Translations under genes and position numbers: made by a program
The notes under the pieces: generated by a model
Database searches by the model: none
The model's input: only the letters and a program-made list of their open reading frames with translations
Told to the model about the DNA's origin: nothing
Assembly (NCBI RefSeq): GCF_050409585.1
Contig: NZ_JBNUPE010000008.1
Location: 1 to 64,000, forward strand
Reading direction: 5' to 3'
Source: Facklamia sp050409585
GTDB lineage: Bacteria; Bacillota; Bacilli; Lactobacillales; Aerococcaceae
DNA: 64,000 nt
Shown here: positions 1 to 9,105 of the stretch, piece by piece
Position numbering within the stretch: position 1 is the stretch's first letter
Layout of the letters: each line of letters begins with the position of its first letter

Positions 1-55
1 ATACCCTTCAATCACTTTCATTTTCAATTCAGAAGCCTATTTTTAGACATAAAAG

Positions 56-96
56 GACCCCCAAAAGTTAGTTTTTAACTCGAACTTTTGGGGGTC
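56..96. terminator. Strong inverted repeat, probable terminator
   Basis: Perfect 14-bp arms, GACCCCCAAAAGTT (56-69) and its complement (83-96), enclose a 13-nt loop. No clear U-run follows on the plus strand (CACTTC). On the minus strand the arm is followed by CTTTTATG, a weak U-run. It may end a gene lying left of the window or be an element end; only the hairpin is certain. Confidence 0.6.
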
Positions 97-169
97 ACTT
101 CAAATTTAGAGGTTTTTTGAAGCTAATTTTATAGAGTAGATTGTTGGTGTATTAAAGCTGAACTTCATT

Positions 170-175
170 TATAAT
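170..175 (+). promoter_or_regulatory. -10 box of the first gene
   Basis: TATAAT lies 33 nt before the start codon at 209. Upstream TTGTTG/TTGGTG hexamers (141-149) are too far away for ideal spacing, so the -35 is uncertain. Confidence 0.45.
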
Positions 176-208
176 AATAGTAAGACTTTTTAAAAAGGAG
201 AAGGATTT

Positions 209-1381
209 ATGGATAGAGGATTTAAACTAGTCAATAAGCTTTTTATTTTCACTATATTATTAGCTTTATTATATACTCCTATTTCTGCTAAAGCGAATCA
301 AATAACCACAGAGTCATTAACAGAAACTAAAACATCAATAGAAAACAAAGTGGATCAAGAATTACTTAAGAAACTTTCAGAATCATTAATTGATTTGAAA
401 GAGGTTGAAGAATTTGAGGTCAAGATGAAGTGGACCAACCTGGATAAAAATCAAGCGATGGGGCAAGCGACCTACCAAGTAGATGTTACAAAAGGAGACC
501 TGAAGGGCGATTTAAAGTTTCAAATGGAAGATGATTATCCCGAGACAGCAGATTTTGGCTTTATATCATATGGAAGACACCGTTTGTTCTATGTAAAAGA
601 ATTTGCTTTTTTAGATAGCCTAGCTTATTTTAAACAAGCTTTTTTTAATTACCAGTTTGATAAACAAATGGCTAAGTACACTAATCTTTATACAGAATTT
701 TCAAATGAAACAATCGGGACGGTTAATCTTAATGAAAAGCCTGCGACTTCTTTGCTGCTCATTCCTAATCGGGATAAGTTAATGAGAGTAGATAAGGGAC
801 AATTAAGTTTCAAGAAGGATCAATATCATTTAAATATTGAAAGAATCGATATTCCAAGTCTTTTCTTTGATAAGCACCCCTTCTTATCCATCTCTTATCG
901 TTTAGATCATTTAATTCAACCTTCTACTTCATCTATCATGAGCGAGTATCAAGATTGGGAAAATCAATTCAACCATCAAATTAAAATTAATGAGCAAGCG
1001 AATGATTTTTTATTCGGAACAAAAATTGAATCCGAATTTTCTAACCATTTACAAGTTAAGGAAACGGAACACCGAACACCACAGTTCAATAAAACACTAA
1101 ATTTGATGAGCCAAGGTTTAACTGATAAATTAACGAGTTTCACCATGGACTTTGATCCAGATAAACAAATTTTAGATGTTACCTTGGAGGGTATTGTAGA
1201 AAATGTAGCTTTTAACTTTTTTAGCAAAGATACAGCTGAACTTACTACTAAAAGAGTTCGATTAGAATATTCTTTTAAACCTAAAAAAGTAGTTATTCCC
1301 CAAAGAACAAGTCTTAAAACAATCAGTCCGGCAGCTGCTGACTATTTAATGGAAGAATTACTATCAAAAGAGAAAAAGTAA
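209..1381 (+). CDS. Secreted protein of unknown function
   Basis: 390 residues. I do not recognise the family. The N-terminus has a basic start, a hydrophobic stretch (about residues 10-26, LFIFTILLALLY) and a small-residue cleavage zone around AKA (27-29), so it is probably exported by Sec. There is no lipobox or LPXTG motif, and no second membrane segment. The rest is polar, rich in Lys, Asp and Glu, with alternating patterns that suggest beta-strands. The start is supported by AAAAAGGAGAAGG just upstream. It stands alone with its own promoter, 72 nt before the methyltransferase gene, so its context does not reveal a job. Export is fairly sure; function is unknown. Confidence 0.7.
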   Translation: MDRGFKLVNKLFIFTILLALLYTPISAKANQITTESLTETKTSIENKVDQELLKKLSESLIDLKEVEEFEVKMKWTNLDKNQAMGQATYQVDVTKGDLKGDLKFQMEDDYPETADFGFISYGRHRLFYVKEFAFLDSLAYFKQAFFNYQFDKQMAKYTNLYTEFSNETIGTVNLNEKPATSLLLIPNRDKLMRVDKGQLSFKKDQYHLNIERIDIPSLFFDKHPFLSISYRLDHLIQPSTSSIMSEYQDWENQFNHQIKINEQANDFLFGTKIESEFSNHLQVKETEHRTPQFNKTLNLMSQGLTDKLTSFTMDFDPDKQILDVTLEGIVENVAFNFFSKDTAELTTKRVRLEYSFKPKKVVIPQRTSLKTISPAAADYLMEELLSKEKK

Positions 1382-1453
1382 TGCTTTAAGAAATGGGCTT
1401 GTTTTCTAGAGGCTTCTACTATAAATGATCTTAAGAATGAAAGAGGTAATAGA

Positions 1454-2647
1454 ATGAAGTGTTTTTATTTAAAAGATTTTGCGAGTCAAAGAATTCAAGC
1501 AGGAGAAAAATTAATAAGGTTAGAAGACTTTGAAGCTCCTGATGATATTAAAGATGCACCTGAGGGGATGATTATCTCTATTACTGATCGCAGTCATAAC
1601 TTTAAAGGGCAAGCTTTCGTTGGTCGGCAAAACAAAGGCTTTGCTTGGGTTTTTAGCTTAAATTTGGAAGATTTGTGGTCCAAAGAACTCTTTTCAATTT
1701 ACTTTCAAGAAGCTGTTGAACGTAGACAATCTCTATTGGACGACCCTACAACAACGGGTTTTCGTTTATTCAATGGTGAAGGAGATGGATTAGGAGGAAT
1801 ATCAATCGACTGGTATGACCATTTCATTCAAATCAACTGGTATTCTAAAGGTGCTTATGAGTATCGCGATTGGTGGCTTGAAATTCTTTTAGAATCTCCA
1901 CTTGAAGTTGCAGGTATATACGAAACCAAGCGTTTTCCAATAGGTGATAGTGAAAAAGCAATGGGACATGTTACCGGAAAAGAAGCCCAACAGCCTCTAA
2001 TTATTAAAGAACAGAATCGAAAGTATGCTATTTATTTAGGTCAGGATTGGATGACAGGCCTTTTTTTTGATCAAAGAGAGGTACGACAGTATATTCAAGA
2101 GCAAGCAAAAGGCTTGTCTGTGTTAAATCTTTTTTCATACACGGGTGCATTTTCAGTTGCAGCTAGCCTAGGTGGTGCCAGTAATACTATCAGTGTAGAT
2201 GTAGCTAACCGTTCATTAGAGTTAACTAAAGAAAATTTCTTAATTAATCAATTGGACGCTGACAATTTATCTAACGAGATTAGAATTATGGATGTGTTTG
2301 ATTATATTGACTATGTCAAACGCTCTTCAAAAGATTTTGATATGGTGGTATGTGATCCTCCTAGTTTTGCCCGAACCAAACGTTATGTTTTTTCAGCCTT
2401 AACTGATTATATAAAAATGGCTAAAGATTTGTTTAAAATAACGAAAGCAGGAGGTTTGTGTGTCTTATCCACAAACCATTCAGCTTACTCAAAAGATAAA
2501 TTTATTGAGGATATGAATGAAGCTGGGCGTTTAAGTGGCAAGAAGGTTCAATTGATTCAAAGTTTTAGACTTCCCGAAGACTACCCTTCTTCCGTTGATC
2601 CTACGAGTCAGTATCTTACAGTTCTGGTATATTATTGTTCTGAATAA
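1454..2647 (+). CDS. Class I SAM-dependent rRNA methyltransferase, RlmI-like
   Basis: 397 residues, the usual length for the RlmI/YwbD family of 23S rRNA cytosine-C5 methyltransferases. The N-terminal part (about 1-75) fits a PUA-like RNA-binding domain. The middle has the EEHB-type extension. The C-terminal Rossmann domain starts at about residue 215 with the SAM-binding motif LNLFSYTGAFSVAA. The catalytic DPPSF motif follows, with VVCDPPSFAR near residue 300. The expected product is 5-methylcytosine in 23S rRNA, but the exact target base cannot be read from sequence. A ribosome site (AGAGGTAAT) precedes the ATG. The ABC transporter genes follow after 18 nt and may be cotranscribed without a functional link. 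Confidence 0.85.
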   Translation: MKCFYLKDFASQRIQAGEKLIRLEDFEAPDDIKDAPEGMIISITDRSHNFKGQAFVGRQNKGFAWVFSLNLEDLWSKELFSIYFQEAVERRQSLLDDPTTTGFRLFNGEGDGLGGISIDWYDHFIQINWYSKGAYEYRDWWLEILLESPLEVAGIYETKRFPIGDSEKAMGHVTGKEAQQPLIIKEQNRKYAIYLGQDWMTGLFFDQREVRQYIQEQAKGLSVLNLFSYTGAFSVAASLGGASNTISVDVANRSLELTKENFLINQLDADNLSNEIRIMDVFDYIDYVKRSSKDFDMVVCDPPSFARTKRYVFSALTDYIKMAKDLFKITKAGGLCVLSTNHSAYSKDKFIEDMNEAGRLSGKKVQLIQSFRLPEDYPSSVDPTSQYLTVLVYYCSE

Positions 2648-2665
2648 GAAAGGCAGGGAGTAAGA

Positions 2666-3367
2666 ATGTCTTATATTGCATTAAAAGAAGTTGTTAAAGA
2701 ATATAAAACTGGCGAAGTCGTTACACGAGCAAATGATGGAGTCAGTTTTACAATTGATGAGGGAGAGTTTGTGGTTATTTTAGGTCCTTCCGGAGCTGGT
2801 AAATCAACTACACTAAATATCTTAGGTGGAATGGATCAAGCGACCTCCGGACAGGTAGTTATAGATGGAGAAGACATTGCTAAATACAAGGCTAAGCAGT
2901 TAACGCGTTTTAGGCGAAATAACGTTGGTTTTGTCTTTCAAAATTATAATTTAGTTCCTAACCTAACAGCTAAAGAAAATGTGGAATTAATGATCCACAT
3001 TGCTAAAAGTAATATGCAAGCAGAAACCGTACTTAAAGAAGCAGGGTTAGGACATCGATTAGATAGTTTTCCTGCTCAGCTATCTGGTGGAGAGCAACAG
3101 AGAGTTTCTATTGCGCGGGCCTTAGCAGGTAGACCCAAAATTCTTCTTTGTGATGAGCCTACAGGTGCTTTAGATTATGAAACCGGCAAACAAATTTTGA
3201 GATTATTACAAGATACATGTCGAGAAACACGTACAACTGTTGTGGTAATCACTCATAATACGGTGATTTCGAAAATGGCAGACCGTGTGATTAAAATTCG
3301 TAATGGACAAGTAGAAGAAATCGTCAAAAATCCGCATCCTACTAATGTATTAGATTTACATTGGTAG
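2666..3367 (+). CDS. ABC transporter ATP-binding protein, MacB/LolD type
   Basis: 233 residues, a single nucleotide-binding domain. Walker A is GPSGAGKST (about 39-47), the Q-loop is FVFQNYN, the signature is LSGGEQQR (about 140-147), Walker B is ILLCDEPTGALD (about 163-174), and the H-loop is VITHN. The wording of these motifs is that of the LolD/MacB/FtsE group, whose partners are FtsX-type permeases rather than importers. The next gene, 12 nt downstream, is exactly such a permease, so the two form one transporter. It acts at the inner face of the membrane. The substrate is unknown; relatives export peptides or lipids, or work mechanically on envelope proteins. Confidence 0.9.
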   Translation: MSYIALKEVVKEYKTGEVVTRANDGVSFTIDEGEFVVILGPSGAGKSTTLNILGGMDQATSGQVVIDGEDIAKYKAKQLTRFRRNNVGFVFQNYNLVPNLTAKENVELMIHIAKSNMQAETVLKEAGLGHRLDSFPAQLSGGEQQRVSIARALAGRPKILLCDEPTGALDYETGKQILRLLQDTCRETRTTVVVITHNTVISKMADRVIKIRNGQVEEIVKNPHPTNVLDLHW

Positions 3368-3379
3368 AAAGGAGGTAAC

Positions 3380-6292
3380 ATGAAATCGCTCATAAAGGAT
3401 ATCTTTCGTGAGATATTAAAAAGTTTCCCACGATTCTTATCGATATTAGCTATTATTAGTCTAGGAGTTGCTTTTTTTATTGGAATCAAAGCAACAGGAC
3501 CAGCTATGGTAGAAACCGCGCGTGACTATTATGAAACTTATGATTTGCCCGACGGTCGTATATTATCTACTCAAGGTATTAATGATAATGACATTAAAGA
3601 AATTAAAAATTTAAAAGATGGCGCAGAACTTCGGTTACGTCCCATTAAATCAGTTATTGGTATGGTTGAGCCAAGTACTCAACCCATCAAAGTTTTTGGT
3701 ATCAATGAACAAGATAAAAAATATTATCAATTGGTTGAAGGGAGATTTCCACAGAAAGCTTCTGAAATCACATTGGATAGTAAGTATCTTGATTTAATTA
3801 ATACTGATCCAAACGAGTCTGTCAAAGTTGGAGATAAGGTAAAAATCACTCTGAACCAACGAGCAAGTGAAGACGCTATAGATAGTGATAATTCAGATTC
3901 AATCTTTTCAATAAAAGATAGTGAATTGATAACAAATGAGTTTGAAGTTGTTGGATTTGTTCAAACACCACTTTATTATGAACGCATTAATCGAGGCCTC
4001 GACCATTCTGTTTTTGGGTTAATTCAAGAAGATCAAATACAAGCCAGTTACTATAGTGAAGTTTTCTATTGGATACGTAATAATAGAAAGAGAGCTTATG
4101 AACCAGCTTATCAATCAAGGCTCGATCAACTAAAAATTAAATTAGAAGATTTGTTAGCTAATCGTCCAAAACAGCGTTTGGAAGCCAGTAAAAAGGATAT
4201 TCAAGCTAAATATGATGAGGTTAGTTCAGATTTAGAAGAAGCTAATAATGACTTTGAGGCGGCAAATAAAAAAATCTCCGAAGTCGAAAAGACACTGATA
4301 GATTCTGAACAAGACCTTCAAGAAGCTAAGATAGAATTTAGTCAAATTGAAGAAAACTTATTGCAGCAGTCTCTAGAAGGCAATATAGACTCTAATAATC
4401 CTCAAGCTTTAGGAAAGCCTGAAGAACAAGCAGAGTTGTTGGAAGGTCAAGAACAAAGCTTAATGGCTAGTAATGAGTTGTTTTTCGGAGAAAATCAACT
4501 GAGTCGCTCAAAAAAAGCTGTAGCAGATAGTATTGCTGAGAATAATCTAGAATTAAGAGAAGGACAATTAGCACTTGAGGAACTTAAAGAATTAGAAGCA
4601 GATTTAAAAGAACCGACTTATCATGTGTTGACACGTCAAGACGATGCAGCTTATAAATCGCTGAAAGAAAATGCGGAAAAATTGAATGTTATTTCTAATT
4701 TGTTTCCAGTTTTCTTTTTTGCTATTGCCGTTTTAGTTGTTTTCACAACTGTTAAGCGCATGTCAAGTGAACAAAGAAACTATATGGGAACCATGCAACA
4801 AATGGGATACCATCGCTGGCAAGTAATCTTAAAATTTGTGGTGTATGCTGGGTTAGCAGGAGTGATTGGAATAGTCTTAGGAATATCTTTGGGCTATCGT
4901 ATCTTTCCACCAATTATTCTACAAGCATATAATTCCATGTTTTATTTGGCTAACCCATTGATTCCTCGCTCTTTATATTGGAATATGATTGTCGGTGCCA
5001 TTGCTTTAGCTTGTACACTGATACCAGCAATATATACACCTTATGTATTGTTAAAGCAAGCTCCTGCACAACTTTTAAGACCTGAACCCCCTAAACAAGG
5101 TAAACAAATTTTACTTGAAAATTGGACTGAGTTTTGGAAACGCTTATCTTTTAATCGTAAAATGACTTTGAGAAACCTTTTCAGATATAAAGGAAGAAAT
5201 CTCATGACTTTCATTGGTGTAGCAGGCTGTTCAATGTTAATTCTCACTGGTTTTGGAATTAGTGATACTATTTCAGGTTTGCTTTCTAATCAATTTGAGC
5301 AATTACAACGCTATGATGCTACCCTGGTCTTGAATGAAGATTTAGGCCAATACCAAACTCAAAAACTGCAAGATGAATTAGCAGATTACGAAGGCATTGA
5401 AGCGTATTATCCAATCCGTTCAGAATCCTTAGAATTAGAAAATGATGTTGAAAAAGAAAATGTCAATTTAATAGTTCCGCTAGGTGATGTTCAATCATTT
5501 AAAGACTTTGTATTTGTAAGACAAGGTGGAGATGATAAAGTGGCTGAACCAGTTGATTTAGATGAAGCAGGACCTCTTTATACAGAACGATTAGCTGAGT
5601 TATTCAACTTAAAACCCAACTCTAAAGCTATCTTTAAAATGGACGATGAAAATTATACGATTCCTTTAAAGGGAGCAGCAGAAAACTATGTCAATCATTA
5701 TCTCTATATGGGAGAAAGTGACTACAATCAGGTGTTTGAAAAGCCCGCTCAAATTAATGCTTTTTTACTGAAATATGAAGCTAATGCCAAAGTGACTCGT
5801 ATAGAAGACCAGTTACAAGATAATGAGGATGTTCAAGCTATCGTTAATATAACTAATATAGAAGAAGTAGTTAGCAAGACGATGGATAGTTTATACGTCA
5901 TTACAATTGTTTTAATCGTTTCAGCGGCAGCCTTAGCTTTTGTGGTCTTGTATAACTTGACCAATATTAATATAGAAGAGAGAAATCGTGAACTGGCCAC
6001 TATCAAAGTTTTAGGTTTTTATGCAAGAGAAGTGAGTTTGTATGTCTATGAGGAAATCTTTATAATCACAGTATTAGGTTCTTTTTTTGGCTTGATAGCT
6101 GGACGCGTGCTTACACATATTATTATGAAACAGATGCAAATGAATTCAATGCTCTTTTATCCTAGGGCAACCCTAGCATCCTTTTTAATATCCTTTATTC
6201 TTACATTTATTTTCTCAAGTTCTGTTATGCTGATCATGCACCAAAAAATAAAACGTATTAATATGGTAGAAGCTCTCAAGGGACTTGATTAA
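3380..6292 (+). CDS. FtsX-family ABC transporter permease with coiled-coil insert
   Basis: 970 residues, with two FtsX-type permease halves fused in one chain. A first membrane segment (about 16-40) is followed by an extracellular region. A long heptad-like, Glu/Lys/Gln-rich coiled coil spans about 260-405. Three membrane segments follow (about 435-460, 480-508, 535-560). A new half begins with a membrane segment at about 610-632 and a large outer domain, ending with three membrane segments (about 838-862, 890-912, 930-953). This is the layout of large Gram-positive permeases partnered with MacB-like ATPases. The ribosome site AAAGGAGGTAAC overlaps the end of the ATPase gene. No sensor kinase or bacitracin-resistance regulator is next to it, so a BceAB role is not supported. 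Confidence 0.85.
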   Translation: MKSLIKDIFREILKSFPRFLSILAIISLGVAFFIGIKATGPAMVETARDYYETYDLPDGRILSTQGINDNDIKEIKNLKDGAELRLRPIKSVIGMVEPSTQPIKVFGINEQDKKYYQLVEGRFPQKASEITLDSKYLDLINTDPNESVKVGDKVKITLNQRASEDAIDSDNSDSIFSIKDSELITNEFEVVGFVQTPLYYERINRGLDHSVFGLIQEDQIQASYYSEVFYWIRNNRKRAYEPAYQSRLDQLKIKLEDLLANRPKQRLEASKKDIQAKYDEVSSDLEEANNDFEAANKKISEVEKTLIDSEQDLQEAKIEFSQIEENLLQQSLEGNIDSNNPQALGKPEEQAELLEGQEQSLMASNELFFGENQLSRSKKAVADSIAENNLELREGQLALEELKELEADLKEPTYHVLTRQDDAAYKSLKENAEKLNVISNLFPVFFFAIAVLVVFTTVKRMSSEQRNYMGTMQQMGYHRWQVILKFVVYAGLAGVIGIVLGISLGYRIFPPIILQAYNSMFYLANPLIPRSLYWNMIVGAIALACTLIPAIYTPYVLLKQAPAQLLRPEPPKQGKQILLENWTEFWKRLSFNRKMTLRNLFRYKGRNLMTFIGVAGCSMLILTGFGISDTISGLLSNQFEQLQRYDATLVLNEDLGQYQTQKLQDELADYEGIEAYYPIRSESLELENDVEKENVNLIVPLGDVQSFKDFVFVRQGGDDKVAEPVDLDEAGPLYTERLAELFNLKPNSKAIFKMDDENYTIPLKGAAENYVNHYLYMGESDYNQVFEKPAQINAFLLKYEANAKVTRIEDQLQDNEDVQAIVNITNIEEVVSKTMDSLYVITIVLIVSAAALAFVVLYNLTNINIEERNRELATIKVLGFYAREVSLYVYEEIFIITVLGSFFGLIAGRVLTHIIMKQMQMNSMLFYPRATLASFLISFILTFIFSSSVMLIMHQKIKRINMVEALKGLD

Positions 6293-6303
6293 TCAGTCCC
6301 GTA

Positions 6304-6333
6304 TTGTTAAGCCCTTTAAGAATATGCTACAAT
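6304..6333 (+). promoter_or_regulatory. Promoter for the zinc-ribbon gene
   Basis: TTGTTA (6304-6309), an 18-nt spacer and TACAAT (6328-6333), with a TGC extended -10. It lies 52 nt before the ATG at 6386 and separates this gene from the ABC operon. Confidence 0.65.
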
Positions 6334-6385
6334 GGTTTAAGTTAAGAACCAATTATAGAGCGACTATCTAAGAGGAGGCAATCAA

Positions 6386-8434
6386 ATGAAGTGTCCAAAT
6401 TGTGGACGGAATGTCCGTAGTAAGACCCAATGTGCGTACTGCGGTTATAGATTTAATCAAGCAGATAAAAAAGAACAGAGTTTATTGAAAAAGAGAAAAC
6501 CTAATGATGAAATATCAGTTGAAAAAGATATCCGTGGTCTAAATGAAGTAGCTGATAATGAAAAACATTCTCAAGCTATCAAAGACAATAGACAGCACGT
6601 TCCTGTTAGGCGATCTCTTGAAAAAGAATTAGCAGAAGCAGAAAAAGAAGCTAAATTAGCTTATGAACGTTCACTTCAATCAAATTCAAAAGGCAATGAA
6701 TCGGAAGAGGATTCAGAAGAAGCTTTTAAGAAAAGGGCAGACGAAATTTTATCTTATCCGTACACTGGCTCATTATTTTCTGATGAATCCACCGATAATG
6801 CTGAAGATTATATTGTCCCTAGAACTAAAAAGACTAGTTTTGGTAAAACGCTTTGGACTATTGTCAAATGGTTAATTTTATTGGCAGCCTTTTTTTTAAT
6901 GTTTGTTTACGGACCTCAATTGGTAGGCATGGTTAAGAGTTATTTGGACCCAATAATAAATCAAAATAGTGAACAACCTGTCCAAGAAACTGAGACTTCT
7001 CAACTTCCAAAGGATACTGAAAAAACAATGAATGTTACTTCAGATAATTCTTCTTCTGAAGTAAAATCAGAAGAAGAAAATCAAACAACCACTGTAGAAG
7101 ATACTGTTTTTGAAATAGAAAAATCAAAGGTAGATGTGGATGCTTATCCGATGATTACAGTTAATCTCGATTTTGCCAACTCTCTTTCTGATGTAGATCA
7201 AGAAACATTTAACTTTAAAGTGAAATATAATGAGACTGAAGCAGAATTGAAGGATGAGTTTTCTCTTTTTAAAGAAGGCAAGAAACTTAGATTATCCTTT
7301 AATGATCCCGCTTTATCAGTGATTGGTGAAGATACAAGTCAACAAGAGCTTTTAATAAGTGCAGAGAATTTTTCAGAACGCATCGCTTATGAAGTACCAA
7401 ATAAGCAAGATCAAGCAGAAAGAATTGATCAGTTTAATCAAATAGTTACCAATTACTTTTCTAATCAGGAAACAGTAGCTTTACAAATTCAACAGCTAGG
7501 AGATAAAGCACCCTTTGTTTATGAAAACCAAACAATGGAGGCTGATCGTCTAATCGCTTGGTTTATTTTACAACGTACCTATGAATTGCTAGCAGAAGAA
7601 ACAATTACTCTTGACCAAGAAATCCCTGTTAAAACACAATTAATTGCTTCTGGGGATACAGGACAAGTGGCAAGTCAAGCTAGAGATTCCTATACAGTCC
7701 AAGAGTTGATTGATTTAACTATTCAATCAGGAGATGCCTCTGCCATGAATCATCTCGTTCAGCTTGCTGAGGGTGTCAACCGCTTTAACTACTGGTTAAA
7801 AGAGTCTGGATATTTTGCTACTCGTATGAACGCTCCATTAGCTATTGAAGAAGATAGTTACATAACGGGTGCAGTCACTGATGTAACGGACTTAGCTAAT
7901 TTACTTGTCAAATTAGCTAAAAACGAATTGATTGATGGAGAATATGACGACTTGCTGAAAGAATCAGTCAATCTCTCACCATTCACAGATAAATTTCCCA
8001 ATTATAATGCTAATGTGACTCAACGTTACGAATTATTAACTACCGAAGAAAACCCACAACTTCAACATATTGCCGGGATTGCTCAAGCAGCAGGAGAAGA
8101 CTATATTTATGTAGTTCTTACAAAAAAATTCACTGAACCTTATGAAATGAATGGTAAGATAAGCCAAACAATTAATGATATACTCATACAATATTTAGCG
8201 AACCAAGAAGGTGCTGAGATCTTAGAAAATGAAACTACTCTTGAGGTGACGCAAGAACCAGTTCAGACTACTCAAGCAGTAGTAACCCCACCTGTTACAT
8301 CGGTTGAAACAGGTGTAGAGCCGACAGATAATTTATATAATGGCAAGCAAACAGAAAATTATTACTGGTTTGGCGATGAATACCGTAGAGGCACCTGGTA
8401 TCAAGATGAAAATGGTGCTTGGTATTATTATTAA
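6386..8434 (+). CDS. Zinc-ribbon membrane protein with inactive beta-lactamase-like domain
   Basis: 682 residues. The N-terminus is a zinc ribbon: C3-P-N-C6 and C16-A-Y-C19. A charged linker leads to one membrane segment (about 157-178). Beyond it comes an acidic linker, a beta-rich segment (about 240-340) and a region (about 345-600) resembling class A serine beta-lactamases, for example the helix around IQSGDASAMNHLV. The catalytic motifs are missing. The SxxK position reads MEADRL (384-389), the SDN position reads GDA (449-451), and no KTG precedes the last strand, which reads HIAGIAQAAGEDYIYVVL. The last 30 residues are rich in Trp and Tyr (GTWYQDENGAWYYY) and look like a choline-binding/GW-type repeat. 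It probably binds zinc inside the cell and a wall component outside. Confidence 0.75.
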   Translation: MKCPNCGRNVRSKTQCAYCGYRFNQADKKEQSLLKKRKPNDEISVEKDIRGLNEVADNEKHSQAIKDNRQHVPVRRSLEKELAEAEKEAKLAYERSLQSNSKGNESEEDSEEAFKKRADEILSYPYTGSLFSDESTDNAEDYIVPRTKKTSFGKTLWTIVKWLILLAAFFLMFVYGPQLVGMVKSYLDPIINQNSEQPVQETETSQLPKDTEKTMNVTSDNSSSEVKSEEENQTTTVEDTVFEIEKSKVDVDAYPMITVNLDFANSLSDVDQETFNFKVKYNETEAELKDEFSLFKEGKKLRLSFNDPALSVIGEDTSQQELLISAENFSERIAYEVPNKQDQAERIDQFNQIVTNYFSNQETVALQIQQLGDKAPFVYENQTMEADRLIAWFILQRTYELLAEETITLDQEIPVKTQLIASGDTGQVASQARDSYTVQELIDLTIQSGDASAMNHLVQLAEGVNRFNYWLKESGYFATRMNAPLAIEEDSYITGAVTDVTDLANLLVKLAKNELIDGEYDDLLKESVNLSPFTDKFPNYNANVTQRYELLTTEENPQLQHIAGIAQAAGEDYIYVVLTKKFTEPYEMNGKISQTINDILIQYLANQEGAEILENETTLEVTQEPVQTTQAVVTPPVTSVETGVEPTDNLYNGKQTENYYWFGDEYRRGTWYQDENGAWYYY

Positions 8435-8464
8435 AAGGTTTATTCAAATGATTAGTTTTGAGAT

Positions 8465-8499
8465 AGAAAGACTTCAATTTAAGAAGTCTTTCTATTTTT
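8465..8499 (+). terminator. Rho-independent terminator
   Basis: 11-bp perfect stem AGAAAGACTTC (8465-8475) and its complement (8483-8493), a 7-nt loop, then ATTTTTA. It ends the zinc-ribbon gene. Confidence 0.85.
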
Positions 8500-8535
8500 A
8501 AGAGCTTTTCCACTTCTCACATCACTTTTTAGGTG

Positions 8536-8541
8536 TATAAT
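8536..8541 (+). promoter_or_regulatory. -10 box before the HTH gene
   Basis: TATAAT, 22 nt before the ATG at 8564. No good -35 is visible. It follows the terminator of the previous gene, so a new transcript must start here. Confidence 0.5.
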
Positions 8542-8563
8542 AGAGAAAAAGGGAGGAATTTCA

Positions 8564-9085
8564 ATGAGTCCTACACTGATACAAATCGTTATTCATGCTA
8601 TTAAAGAGAAATTTCAAACTGAAAAAGCTTTTTATGCGGAAAAGTTAGGCATTAGTCCTCAATCTTGGGACCGATGGAAAAAAGGAGAACAAGGTTTAAA
8701 ATTTGAAAATATCCAAATAATATCGACTTTATTTACTGACTATGAATGGATGCTTGTTCAAAAAGTTGTGCGAAATGCTGAAATAATTCCAGAGGTTTCA
8801 GCTAATCCTGTTGGAGAATACCTCTATCTTAAATATCAAATCGCCAAGACTTGGGTTAACCATGGTATGGTACGCTTAGAATGGCATCAGAGTGAAAGCT
8901 CAGAAAACCAACAGAACACAATGATCTTGCAATTAATTGCAGATTATCAATTTTGGGGATACAACGATATAATAGAAATTCGTCTACCTGGAGTTTTGAG
9001 ACAACAATTAGAAACTGATGAGGTAAAACTCTTACAATGGTTTGATGACCAAAGTGATAAAGTAAGAGACACTGTCGAAGAATAA
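8564..9085 (+). CDS. Putative HTH (XRE-like) protein
   Basis: 173 residues. Residues about 8-50 fit a Cro/C1-type helix-turn-helix (FYAEKLGISPQSWDRWKKGE). The remaining 120 residues are an unrecognised domain, partly beta-rich with many Trp and Tyr. A GGGAGG ribosome site precedes the ATG. The gene begins a run with the glucosaminidase gene (20 nt downstream) and the ATP-grasp gene. It may regulate this run, but the sequence does not show a target. No membrane segment is seen. DNA binding is inferred from the HTH pattern alone. Confidence 0.6.
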   Translation: MSPTLIQIVIHAIKEKFQTEKAFYAEKLGISPQSWDRWKKGEQGLKFENIQIISTLFTDYEWMLVQKVVRNAEIIPEVSANPVGEYLYLKYQIAKTWVNHGMVRLEWHQSESSENQQNTMILQLIADYQFWGYNDIIEIRLPGVLRQQLETDEVKLLQWFDDQSDKVRDTVEE

Positions 9086-9105
9086 AAATAGAGTGGTGAA
9101 GCTAT

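Noticed and set aside
2666..6292. BceAB-type antibiotic-peptide transporter
   Set aside because: The permease has two FtsX halves and a long coiled coil rather than the BceB layout, and there is no BceRS pair beside it.
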